This document shows, in pieces, positions 57,854 to 64,000 of a DNA stretch of 64,000 bases. Numbering within the stretch: position 1 is the first letter of the stretch; each line of letters begins with the position of its first letter. A program made the translations under genes and the position numbers. Under the pieces are notes generated by a model. It did not search any database. It saw only the letters and a program-made list of their open reading frames with translations, and was not told where the DNA came from. This DNA is from Pantoea agglomerans (GTDB lineage: Bacteria; Pseudomonadota; Gammaproteobacteria; Enterobacterales; Enterobacteriaceae), in the NCBI RefSeq assembly GCF_020149765.1, contig NZ_CP083809.1, positions 1,736,001 through 1,800,000 of the forward strand, written 5' to 3'.

Positions 57854-58027
57854 TTAAAGCTGGCGGGTAACCAGCACCACATTCACCAGCTGCGCCGCCG
57901 CGGCGATCACGATCATCATTACAATAAGCTGCTTTTTCTCTCTCCAGCCGTCACGGCGCCAGATCAGCAGCGCATTAACGATCAGCCCGATCGCCAGCAC
58001 CAGTAGCGCAATCACCAGCCATTGCAT
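57854..58027 (-). CDS. Small two-helix membrane protein, unknown
   Basis: 57 aa from the ATG at 58027 (60 from a GTG at 58036); AGGGAG sits 8 nt before the ATG. Two transmembrane helices, WLVIALLVLAIGLIVNALLIW and LIVMMIVIAAAAQLVNVVL, are joined by a basic loop RRDGWREKKQ. No E. coli protein at this location comes to mind. It follows yciI but lies behind the yciI terminator, so it would need its own promoter or read-through. Coding is likely from the clean hydrophobic pattern and ribosome site. Confidence 0.6.
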   Translation of the reverse strand: MQWLVIALLVLAIGLIVNALLIWRRDGWREKKQLIVMMIVIAAAAQLVNVVLVTRQL

Positions 58028-58051
58028 AGCCTTCACTCCCTTCTGGAAAAT

Positions 58052-58081
58052 AAAAAAGGCTTCAGCGCGGACGCGGAAGCC
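58052..58081 (-). terminator. yciI terminator
   Basis: On the minus strand GGCTTC pairs with GAAGCC (with inner CGCG pairs) and TTTTTTATTTT follows, 25 nt past the yciI stop. Confidence 0.85.
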
Positions 58082-58105
58082 GTAGTGACAGCATCGGGCG
58101 AAGGA

Positions 58106-58402
58106 TCAGAAGACGCGTTTGAAGGGCTTAACCGAGACGTTTTTGTAAACGCCGGCCGCGATGTAGGGATCCGCCTCTGCCCATGCCTGTGCCGCTTCCT
58201 GCGAACTGAACTCCGCGATGATAGCTGAACCGGTAAATCCGGCGACGCCAGGATCGTTGCTGTCGACAGCGGGCATCGGTCCGGCAATGACCAGGCGGCC
58301 TTCATCCTGCAGCAGCTGCAGGCGAGCCAGATGGGCAGGGCGCACCGAGGTGCGTTTTTCCAGAGAATCAGCGGTATCTTCGGCGTAGATGATGTACAGC
58401 AC
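58106..58402 (-). CDS. yciI: YciI family protein
   Basis: 98 aa, as in E. coli. [41 protein letters not shown] is the family core, with conserved His and Asp at a putative active site in a ferredoxin-like dimer. Function unknown (a dehydratase-like reaction has been proposed for relatives). Divergent from tonB. Confidence 0.95.
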   Translation of the reverse strand: MLYIIYAEDTADSLEKRTSVRPAHLARLQLLQDEGRLVIAGPMPAVDSNDPGVAGFTGSAIIAEFSSQEAAQAWAEADPYIAAGVYKNVSVKPFKRVF

Positions 58403-58544
58403 TTGAAAGCCCCCATTGGCTCATCATATTTTCGCAACACGGTAAGGGATCGGAAATAAGAGTGCAAACGAAAGATGGCCTAATGGATAAGGCGAAGCAG
58501 GCCTGGTTAAAAAACGGCGTTTTCTGACCATTTTCCGGCAGTTA

Positions 58545-58575
58545 TTGAAACTGATTGCTATTTGCATTTAAAATC
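58545..58575 (+). promoter_or_regulatory. tonB promoter region, Fur-like site
   Basis: GAAACTGATTGCTATTTGC (58545-58563 region) matches the Fur consensus only partly, but together with TTTGCATTTAAAAT it resembles the E. coli tonB promoter region, where Fur acts. Tentative. Confidence 0.4.
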
Positions 58576-58603
58576 ACAGCTTCATTCTCTGACTGCGACT
58601 GTT

Positions 58604-59353
58604 ATGACCACGTTGACGATGCCCATTTTAAAACGTACGCCTGTTTCCGTGCTGCTCTCCGTTGTTCTGCACGGTTCAGTTATCGCCGGCATTCTCTATG
58701 CCTCGTTTCATCAGGTAATCAACGTACCCAGACTATCGCAGCCGATCAGCGTCAGCCTGGTCGCGCCGGAAGTGCAGCCTGAACCCGCGCCTGTCGTTGA
58801 GCAGCCGCAGCCGACGCCCCAGCCTGAGCCAGAACCCGTGCCGGAACCTCAGCCCGTACCGGAGCCGCCCAGGGCCGAGCCTGTGCCGATCCCGGTGCCG
58901 CAGCCGAAACCCAAACCAAAGCCCAAACCGAAACCGAAAGTGGAGCACAAGCGCGAGGTGAAACCGCGCCAGGAGGCGAAACCGCAGGCGAACCCGTTTA
59001 AACAGGACGCGCCGGCCAGCCAGACGAAGCCGACGACCGCGCCCAAAGCCAGTCCGGCCCCCACCTCCTCGCAGTCAACCTCGCAGGGGCCGAAGGCGAT
59101 TAGCGTGGCGAAGCCGGGCTATCCTATGCGCGCGCAGGCGCTGCGCATTGAAGGGCGCGTGCAGGTGCAGTTTGACGTCGGCGACGACGGGCGGGTGGAA
59201 AATATCACCATTCTCTCCGCGCAGCCGCGCAATATGTTCGAGCGCGATGTTAAGCAGGCGATGAAGCAGTGGCGCTATCAGCCCGGCCGCCCCGGCAAAA
59301 ATCTGAAGATGAATATCGTCTTCAGAATCAACGGCGGTTCCAGCATCGAATAA
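58604..59353 (+). CDS. tonB: Energy transducer TonB
   Basis: 249 aa from the ATG at 58604; a Met five codons later is an alternative, and the open frame from 58562 is longer than the family. Anchored by an N-terminal helix (SVLLSVVLHGSVIAGILYAS), spans the periplasm with a long Pro-rich EP/KP region (repeats such as PQPEPEPVPEPQPVPEP and KPKPKPKPKPK), and ends with the receptor-contact domain (YPMRAQALRIEGRVQVQFDV ... MKQWRYQPGRPGKN). Couples proton-motive force to siderophore and B12 receptors with ExbB/ExbD. The spacer is somewhat longer than in E. coli TonB (239 aa). Confidence 0.96.
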   Translation: MTTLTMPILKRTPVSVLLSVVLHGSVIAGILYASFHQVINVPRLSQPISVSLVAPEVQPEPAPVVEQPQPTPQPEPEPVPEPQPVPEPPRAEPVPIPVPQPKPKPKPKPKPKVEHKREVKPRQEAKPQANPFKQDAPASQTKPTTAPKASPAPTSSQSTSQGPKAISVAKPGYPMRAQALRIEGRVQVQFDVGDDGRVENITILSAQPRNMFERDVKQAMKQWRYQPGRPGKNLKMNIVFRINGGSSIE

Positions 59354-59379
59354 AAAAAAGCGGTCATCTGACCGCTTTT
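59352..59379. terminator. Bidirectional terminator between tonB and yciA
   Basis: AAAAGCGGTCA/TGACCGCTTTT with a TC loop, flanked by A- and T-runs, between the convergent genes. Confidence 0.9.
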
Positions 59380-59381
59380 CA

Positions 59382-59804
59382 CTACTCCGCCGGTTCGAGG
59401 TTCGCGCGTCCCGGCGGCAGCGGGCGCGATTTGCCTTCGCTATCCACGGCAACATAGATAAACACCGCCTCGGTAGCGCAGTAGGTCTGGCCAATCGGCT
59501 CCGATGACACCTTTTTAATCCACACCTCGACGTTGATGGTCATGGAACTGTTGCCGGTGCGGATGCAGCGCGCATGGCAGCTCACCACATCGCCGACCGC
59601 TACCGGCTTGAGAAATGACATGCCGTCAACGCGCACCGTTACGACGCGTCCCTCCGCGATCTCCTTCGCCAGAATGGCACCGCCCATATCCATCTGCGAC
59701 ATCAGCCAGCCGCCGAAAATATCGCCATTGGCGTTGGTGTCCGCCGGCATCGCCAGGGTACGCAACACCATTTCGCCTTGCGGCAGCTTATGTCTTTCGC
59801 CCAT
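59382..59804 (-). CDS. yciA: Acyl-CoA thioesterase YciA
   Basis: 140 aa, hot-dog fold. PADTNANGDIFGGWLMSQMD carries the catalytic Asn/Asp region, and VRVDGMSFLKPVAVGDVVSCHA follows. Hydrolyses a broad range of acyl-CoAs in the cytoplasm. Same order as in E. coli next to yciB and yciC, 71 nt downstream of yciB. Confidence 0.96.
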   Translation of the reverse strand: MGERHKLPQGEMVLRTLAMPADTNANGDIFGGWLMSQMDMGGAILAKEIAEGRVVTVRVDGMSFLKPVAVGDVVSCHARCIRTGNSSMTINVEVWIKKVSSEPIGQTYCATEAVFIYVAVDSEGKSRPLPPGRANLEPAE

Positions 59805-59875
59805 TGCTCGACTTCTTATGCAGGTGAAGGCGCGCTGCGCCCGTGAGGCCCGGTCTGTACTGTACCAGGCCGCGT

Positions 59876-60415
59876 TTATTTTTCTTCTTGTTGCGGCATC
59901 TGTCGCCAGATGTAGAGTCCGCTAAGCAGGGTAAACAGCAGGGTAAGTGCGGTCAGACCGAATACCTTAAAGTTAACCCAAAAGGCTTCGGGCAACCAAA
60001 ACGCGACGTAGATATTTGCCAGGCCGCAGGCGAGGAAAAAGATCGCCCAGGCGACATTCAGACGGCGCCAGCTGCTTTCCGGCAGCTGGATCTCTTTGCC
60101 CAGCAGGCTTTTGATCAGCGGCTGCGCCATAAAGAACTGGCTGTAGAGCAGCGCCAGCGCAAACAGGCTGTAGATCACCGTGACTTTCCATTTAATAAAC
60201 TCATCGTTATGGAAAACCAGCGTCAGGGTGCCGAATATCGCGACCAGGGCGAAGGTAAAAATGGTCATTTTTTCCAGCTTACGGTAGAGCACCCAGCTCA
60301 CCACCAGCGCGAGGCCGGTCGCGACAATCAGCGCGCCAGACGCGACGAAAATGTCGTAAAGCTTATAGAAAATAAAGAAGACCACTAAGGGAAGGAAATC
60401 GAGTAACTGCTTCAT
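59876..60415 (-). CDS. yciB: Intracellular septation-type membrane protein YciB
   Basis: 179 aa from the ATG at 60415 ([26 protein letters not shown]), matching E. coli length; an ATG two codons upstream is closer to the SD than usual. Five to six helices of the IspZ/YciB family. Linked to cell envelope and septation by interaction with elongation/division proteins. Located downstream of yciC. Confidence 0.95.
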   Translation of the reverse strand: MKQLLDFLPLVVFFIFYKLYDIFVASGALIVATGLALVVSWVLYRKLEKMTIFTFALVAIFGTLTLVFHNDEFIKWKVTVIYSLFALALLYSQFFMAQPLIKSLLGKEIQLPESSWRRLNVAWAIFFLACGLANIYVAFWLPEAFWVNFKVFGLTALTLLFTLLSGLYIWRQMPQQEEK

Positions 60416-60474
60416 AGTCATTCCAGTTCAGCGAAAACAACACAAAGCCGCGCGCCCCGCAGGGCGCAGCGTCC

Positions 60475-61209
60475 TTAACGAACCAGCATATAGAGCCGGA
60501 AGAGATAGATAATCAGCAGGGCGGAGATCAGGTTACCGATCGCCGTAATGGCGATGGCCAGCACGTTATCCGGCAGCGCCGTCAGCGAGGAGGAGGCGAA
60601 CAGCAGCGCCATTTTCGCCAGCAGCCAGAGAATAATCGCCGGGGCGATGAGCCTGACATTTTTCCATGCCAGACGGCAGCTGGCGCGCATTGAGGCGAAA
60701 ATACCGCTTTTTTCGCTCGCCAGTATTACCGGCGACAGCGACAGCAGGATCGCCAGCATAATGCCTGGCACCATCAGTACCATAAAGCCGAGCTGCACCA
60801 CCAGGGTGATCAGAAAGGTTTGCAGCAGCAGCTTCGGCAGCAGCGGCGCGGACGCGCCGATGGCACGCAGCGCGCTGATGCGCTGTCCGGCGGAGACCAT
60901 CGGGATCAGGCAGAGCATGCCGCCCAGCAGCAGCGTATTGCCGATCAGCGCAGAGAAGGTGCCGGCCGCAGAGGCGCGCAGCAGAATTCGCTGCTGCTCA
61001 GGCGACATATTTTGCACCAGCTCAAACAGCGAAGAGGCGCTGCTATCGCTCTGCTGGAGCTGGGCCAGCTGGTCGCCGCCTGGGGTAAAGGCGTGCACCA
61101 GAATGACCGTGATAAACGCCGTCAGTAACGACATCAGCACGATGGTCAGCAGCTGGTGGCGGAAAAAATTTCCTGTGTCACGGTATAACGAGCTTGCCGT
61201 GATAGACAT
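60475..61209 (-). CDS. yciC: UPF0259 membrane protein YciC
   Basis: 244 aa with about six helices. [29 protein letters not shown] at the N-terminus and [44 protein letters not shown] match YciC. Function unknown. The gene precedes yciB and yciA on the minus strand, and the three may share transcription. In E. coli yciC contributes to envelope homeostasis with yciB. Confidence 0.93.
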   Translation of the reverse strand: MSITASSLYRDTGNFFRHQLLTIVLMSLLTAFITVILVHAFTPGGDQLAQLQQSDSSASSLFELVQNMSPEQQRILLRASAAGTFSALIGNTLLLGGMLCLIPMVSAGQRISALRAIGASAPLLPKLLLQTFLITLVVQLGFMVLMVPGIMLAILLSLSPVILASEKSGIFASMRASCRLAWKNVRLIAPAIILWLLAKMALLFASSSLTALPDNVLAIAITAIGNLISALLIIYLFRLYMLVR

Positions 61210-61236
61210 GTACTCTCCTTGGTGGAACCGGGTTGA

Positions 61237-61653
61237 TTAACCCGGCGATTGTACATGGTCTGGCCCGGCGCTGGCACCCGCAGCGCGATAACTTTCTGTC
61301 ATGGAAGGTAAAGAAGGGTGAAAAAGAGGCGGTAGCCCATAGCGAGCGCGGGCGCGCTCGCAGGCTTCATTATAAATGCCGTTTTCGCCCGACATGGCAA
61401 ATTCACGACAGGGTGACGGACGCTGCGCATAGATGCCGCAGGCGGTGCAGCCGCCCGGCTCGCCCTGCAGCGCCACGCAGCGCGGCTCGCGCGCGTTAGT
61501 GCCGCGCATATTGCGCATCAGCAGGCTTAACGGTTCGGTAAGGTCGACCGGAACGACGCCGCCGGCGTCATCGGCTTCGGCCCAGTAGAAAGAGACGCGG
61601 AAATGGGCGCAGCAGGCGCCGCAGGTCATGCAAGGATTTATGTTATCGCTCAT
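61237..61653 (-). CDS. YkgJ-type cysteine cluster protein
   Basis: 138 aa from the ATG at 61653 ([26 protein letters not shown]); a GTG five codons upstream is less likely. [25 protein letters not shown] and further cysteines are the PF03692 Fe/Zn cluster pattern, as in YcgN of this window and E. coli YkgJ. Function unknown. It sits between ompW and yciC, a place where E. coli has no such gene. Confidence 0.85.
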   Translation of the reverse strand: MSDNINPCMTCGACCAHFRVSFYWAEADDAGGVVPVDLTEPLSLLMRNMRGTNAREPRCVALQGEPGGCTACGIYAQRPSPCREFAMSGENGIYNEACERARARYGLPPLFHPSLPSMTESYRAAGASAGPDHVQSPG

Positions 61654-61767
61654 TTGATCGCCCGCCACTCCTGAGGCATCGAACCAAAATCAACACGGAA
61701 AAAAATAAATTAATCATGCCGCTAACTTTCTTCAAGGGAAATTTCACCGCACTCTGCCGAGCTAAAA

Positions 61768-61781
61768 TTGATCTGAATCAA
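61768..61781. promoter_or_regulatory. FNR-type box upstream of ompW
   Basis: TTGATCTGAATCAA is an exact TTGAT-N4-ATCAA match, 125 nt before the ompW start. ompW is FNR-regulated in E. coli. Confidence 0.7.
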
Positions 61782-61905
61782 TTCATTGTTTTTTAAGCGC
61801 TTTATTGCGATTGATTAGGGTGCATTTTTTGCGAAATCACGCTAGAACGTTGTCCACAACGTCACACCATAATTCCCCCCGTTTTTTTTGTGCAAAGGAG
61901 TGATC

Positions 61906-62538
61906 ATGAAACTGGCAAAATGCGCTTTATTACTGGCAATGACTCTGCCGCAACTGGCTCTGGCTCATGAAGCAGGCGATTTCTTTATGCGCGCGGGCAG
62001 CGCCACGGTTCGCCCCACCGAGGGTTCCGATAACGTGCTGGGCATGGGCGGCTTCGACGTCAGCAATAATACCCAGCTCGGCCTGACCTTTACCTGGATG
62101 GCCACCGACAATATCGGCGTCGAACTGCTCGCCGCGACGCCGTTCCGCCACAAGGTAGGCCTGGGCGCGACCGGCACCCTGGCGACGGTGCGTCAGCTGC
62201 CGCCGACCCTGATGGCGCAGTATTACTTCTTCGACAGCCAGAGCAAGGTGCGTCCCTACGTCGGCGTGGGTATCAACTACACCACCTTTTTCGACACGGA
62301 CCTCAATCAGACCGGTCGTGATGCAGGGCTAAGCGATCTCAGCGTGAAAGATTCATGGGGCGTGGCCGGACAGGTCGGGCTCGACTATCAGATTAACCGC
62401 GACTGGATGCTGAACGCCTCGCTCTGGTATATGGATATCGACACGGAAGTGAAGTTTAAGGCGGGGGGCAAGCAGCAGAATATCGATACGCGCATCGATC
62501 CTTTTGTCTTCTTTTTCGGTGCCGGTTACCGCTTCTGA
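61906..62538 (+). CDS. ompW: Outer membrane protein W
   Basis: 210 aa from the ATG at 61906 with AAGGAG; six earlier codons from 61888 are not part of the protein. Signal peptide ends ALA-H. An 8-stranded barrel: GDFFMRAGSATVRPTEGSDNVLG, NTQLGLTFTWMATDNIGVELLAATPF, and C-terminal FFFGAGYRF ending in Phe for BAM. A hydrophobic small-molecule channel, associated with stress and anaerobic growth. Near trpA as in E. coli. Confidence 0.96.
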   Translation: MKLAKCALLLAMTLPQLALAHEAGDFFMRAGSATVRPTEGSDNVLGMGGFDVSNNTQLGLTFTWMATDNIGVELLAATPFRHKVGLGATGTLATVRQLPPTLMAQYYFFDSQSKVRPYVGVGINYTTFFDTDLNQTGRDAGLSDLSVKDSWGVAGQVGLDYQINRDWMLNASLWYMDIDTEVKFKAGGKQQNIDTRIDPFVFFFGAGYRF

Positions 62539-62539
62539 T

Positions 62540-62570
62540 AAAAAAGGCCGCGAATCGCTCGCGGCCTTTT
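62540..62570. terminator. Bidirectional terminator between ompW and the BON lipoprotein
   Basis: AAAGGCCGCGA/TCGCGGCCTTT with a 5-nt loop, A-run before and TTTT after. Confidence 0.85.
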
Positions 62571-62586
62571 AGCTTCTGCGTTCAGG

Positions 62587-62901
62587 TTATTTTATCTGCA
62601 TATTGTTCACAACAGACTTCACGCCCTTCACGGTACGGGTCACTTCTACCGCGCGGCTGGCCATCTGCGGCGAGCTGACAAAACCGCTCAGCTGCACGCG
62701 GCCCTTAAAGGTTTCCACGTTAATCTCGCGTGATTTGAGTTCATCGTCATTCAGTAGCTGTGCTTTGACTTTGGTGGTGATCACCGTGTCGTCGATATAA
62801 CCGCCGGTGCCTTCTTCCTTCGCGGTAGGCGCGCAAGCGCTCAGCGTCAGCGCGACCACAACGGCGACCAGTGCGCCTGCAAGGACTTTAAACAGTTTCA
62901 T
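62587..62901 (-). CDS. BON-domain outer membrane lipoprotein
   Basis: 104 aa from the ATG at 62901 (MKLFKVLAGALVAVVVALTLSACAPTA); eight upstream codons are dismissed because AGGGAGAGAAG precedes this ATG. Lipobox LSAC with Ala at +2, so outer membrane sorting. One BON domain (VITTKVKAQLLNDDELKSREINVETFKGRVQLSGFVSS) like half of OsmY/DolP. Probably a periplasmic-face envelope stress protein; no E. coli gene occupies this place. Downstream of the trp operon region but on the same strand. Confidence 0.85.
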   Translation of the reverse strand: MKLFKVLAGALVAVVVALTLSACAPTAKEEGTGGYIDDTVITTKVKAQLLNDDELKSREINVETFKGRVQLSGFVSSPQMASRAVEVTRTVKGVKSVVNNMQIK

Positions 62902-63014
62902 TGCTTCTCTCCCTGTCTCGAACAAGATGCGCCGTTACCATAACGGCGCGCAAATCAAGTGTGGGCGGGAAAAGCGAAAGCGGCAACGTCGGGATGTAAA
63001 AAAGAGTGAAAAAT

Positions 63015-63040
63015 CATGCTCCCTCAGCGGAGAGAGCATG
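63015..63040 (-). terminator. trp operon terminator
   Basis: On the minus strand an 11-bp stem CATGCTCTCTC/GAGGGAGCATG (one G-T mismatch) is followed by ATTTTT, 7 nt past the trpA stop. Confidence 0.8.
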
Positions 63041-63046
63041 AAAAGA

Positions 63047-63853
63047 TCAGCGGGTGGCGGCTTTCAGGCTGCTGACGAAAGCGGTCAGTTTTGCCAGCAT
63101 CTCTTCCGGCTGCGCATGGTGCTGCTCAATAATCTTCACGATAGCCGAGCCGGAGATCGCGCCCGCTGCGCCCGCGTCGAGCGCCTCTTTCACCTGCGCG
63201 GGTTCAGAGATGCCGAAACCCTGCAGCGGCGGCGCGGCGTTATACTCGCGCAGTTTGTCGATCAGGCGCTGCAGCGGCAGGCTGCTGGCGCGATTTTCCG
63301 CGCCGGTCACCCCTGCGCGCGACAGCAGATAGGTGTAGCCGCGGCCGTGGGAGGCGACTTCACGCAGCAGATCGTCGCTGGCGTTGGGCGGACAGATAAA
63401 GATCGGCGCGATGCCGTGGCGCAGCGCCGCCTGACGGAAAGGCGCCGACTCTTCCACCGGCACATCCGCCACCAGCACCGAGTCCACGCCCGCTTCAGCG
63501 CAGCGCGCATAGAAGGCGTCGATGCCGTTAGCGAACACCAGGTTGGCGTACATCAGCAGGCCGATGGGCAGATCGGGATATTTGCGACGCACGCTGCTGA
63601 GCAGCTCGAAGCACTGCGCGGTGGTGGTGCCAGCCGCGAAGGCGCGCAGGGTGGCGTTCTGAATGGTCGGGCCATCCGCCAGCGGATCGGAGAAGGGGAT
63701 GCCCAGCTCCAGCGCGTCGGCGCCGCCGGCCACCAGCGCGTCGATGACCTGCAGCGACAGTGCGGGCGAGGGATCGCCCAGCGTGACGAAGGGCACGAAG
63801 GCGCCTTCTTTACTCGCCTGTAAACGCGTAAACAGCTGTTGATAACGCTCCAT
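63047..63853 (-). CDS. trpA: Tryptophan synthase alpha subunit
   Basis: 268 aa, the E. coli length. Cleaves indole-3-glycerol phosphate to indole, which passes to TrpB through a tunnel. The catalytic Glu and Asp are in [25 protein letters not shown] and [10 protein letters not shown] form the phosphate site. The ATG overlaps the trpB stop by one base (TGATG), so translation is coupled. Last gene of trp. Confidence 0.98.
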   Translation of the reverse strand: MERYQQLFTRLQASKEGAFVPFVTLGDPSPALSLQVIDALVAGGADALELGIPFSDPLADGPTIQNATLRAFAAGTTTAQCFELLSSVRRKYPDLPIGLLMYANLVFANGIDAFYARCAEAGVDSVLVADVPVEESAPFRQAALRHGIAPIFICPPNASDDLLREVASHGRGYTYLLSRAGVTGAENRASSLPLQRLIDKLREYNAAPPLQGFGISEPAQVKEALDAGAAGAISGSAIVKIIEQHHAQPEEMLAKLTAFVSSLKAATR

Positions 63854-64000
63854 CAGATCTCTCCCTGCGCAGTCAGAATATCGTGAACGGTAAAGATGTC
63901 TTTATCGCCGCGGCCCGAAAGGTTAACCACCAGCAGCTGCTCTTTCTCCGGGTTCTCGCGGATCATCTTCAGCGCATGGGCAAGGGCGTGAGAAGACTCC
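63853..64000 (-). CDS. trpB: Tryptophan synthase beta subunit, 3' end
   Basis: Partial; runs off the right edge. The last residues read [25 protein letters not shown], the conserved TrpB C-terminus with the PLP-phosphate-adjacent LSGRGDKD. Converts indole and serine to tryptophan. Confidence 0.97.
   Translation of the reverse strand, partial: ESSHALAHALKMIRENPEKEQLLVVNLSGRGDKDIFTVHDILTAQGEI

Noticed and set aside
58800-58940. Low-complexity tandem repeats in tonB
   Set aside because: They encode the normal Pro-Glu/Pro-Lys spacer of TonB and are not a separate element.
62807-63823. 338-aa frame antisense to trpA and the BON lipoprotein
   Set aside because: Crosses the trp terminator and covers two conserved genes in reverse; not credible.

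Overview
This window is chromosomal core DNA from a member of the Enterobacterales, most likely Erwiniaceae (Pantoea, Erwinia or Mixta-like). Most proteins are recognisable orthologs of E. coli genes, in blocks that keep E. coli local order (rnd-min-ycgLMN-dsbB-nhaB-fadR-ycgB-dadAX; yeaHG-mipA-yeaED-gapA-msrB-yeaC; pncA-ansA-sppA-ydjA-topB-xthA; tyrosine tRNAs-purU-ychJ-rssAB-galU; hns-tdk-adhE-ychE-opp-yciU-cls-yciY-yciI-tonB-yciABC-ompW-trpAB). The blocks are joined differently from E. coli. A WbaP/AmsG-type sugar transferase and a 446-residue UDP-glucose dehydrogenase followed by a UDP-glucuronate epimerase point to an exopolysaccharide-making Erwiniaceae lineage. The assignment is inference from sequence by eye; no search was run.

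Layout. 1-5 kb: 3' tip of fadD, rnd, the MinCDE division-site operon, ycgL, ycgM, ycgN. 5-10 kb: dsbB, nhaB, fadR, ycgB, with a palindromic element flanked by duplicated terminators between fadR and ycgB. 10-18 kb: dadAX for D-alanine use, then a segment not found at this point in E. coli (a Bcr/CflA-like exporter, an orphan undecaprenyl-phosphate sugar transferase, a DUF1480 protein), then the antiporter gene cvrA. 18-27 kb: yeaGH behind a good sigma-54 promoter candidate, mipA, yeaE, yeaD, gapA, msrB, yeaC. 27-35 kb: pncA, ansA, sppA, ydjA, topB, a ynjH-like gene, xthA, and two tandem tRNA-Tyr genes followed by repeats that each carry the 19-nt 3' end of the tRNA. 35-42 kb: purU, ychJ, rssAB (RpoS turnover), then galU-ugd-epimerase for UDP-sugar supply. 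42-64 kb: hns, tdk, adhE, ychE, an opp oligopeptide operon with two tandem oppA genes, then yciU, clsA, yciY, a small membrane ORF, yciI, tonB, yciA, yciB, yciC, a cysteine-cluster protein, ompW, a BON lipoprotein, trpA and the 3' end of trpB.

Genes that act together: MinC/D/E place the division septum; DadA/DadX oxidise alanine; YeaG/YeaH are a stress kinase and its von Willebrand partner; RssA/RssB steer RpoS; GalU/Ugd/epimerase can supply UDP-glucose, UDP-glucuronate and UDP-galacturonate, while the orphan WbaP-type enzyme could start lipid-linked repeat units; OppABCDF imports peptides.

I found no prophage, insertion sequence, CRISPR array or toxin-antitoxin pair, and no strong case for a wholly new system. 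The most interesting items are the tRNA-Tyr repeat array, the fadR-ycgB palindrome, the tandem oppA pair with different regulatory leaders, and the orphan sugar transferase.
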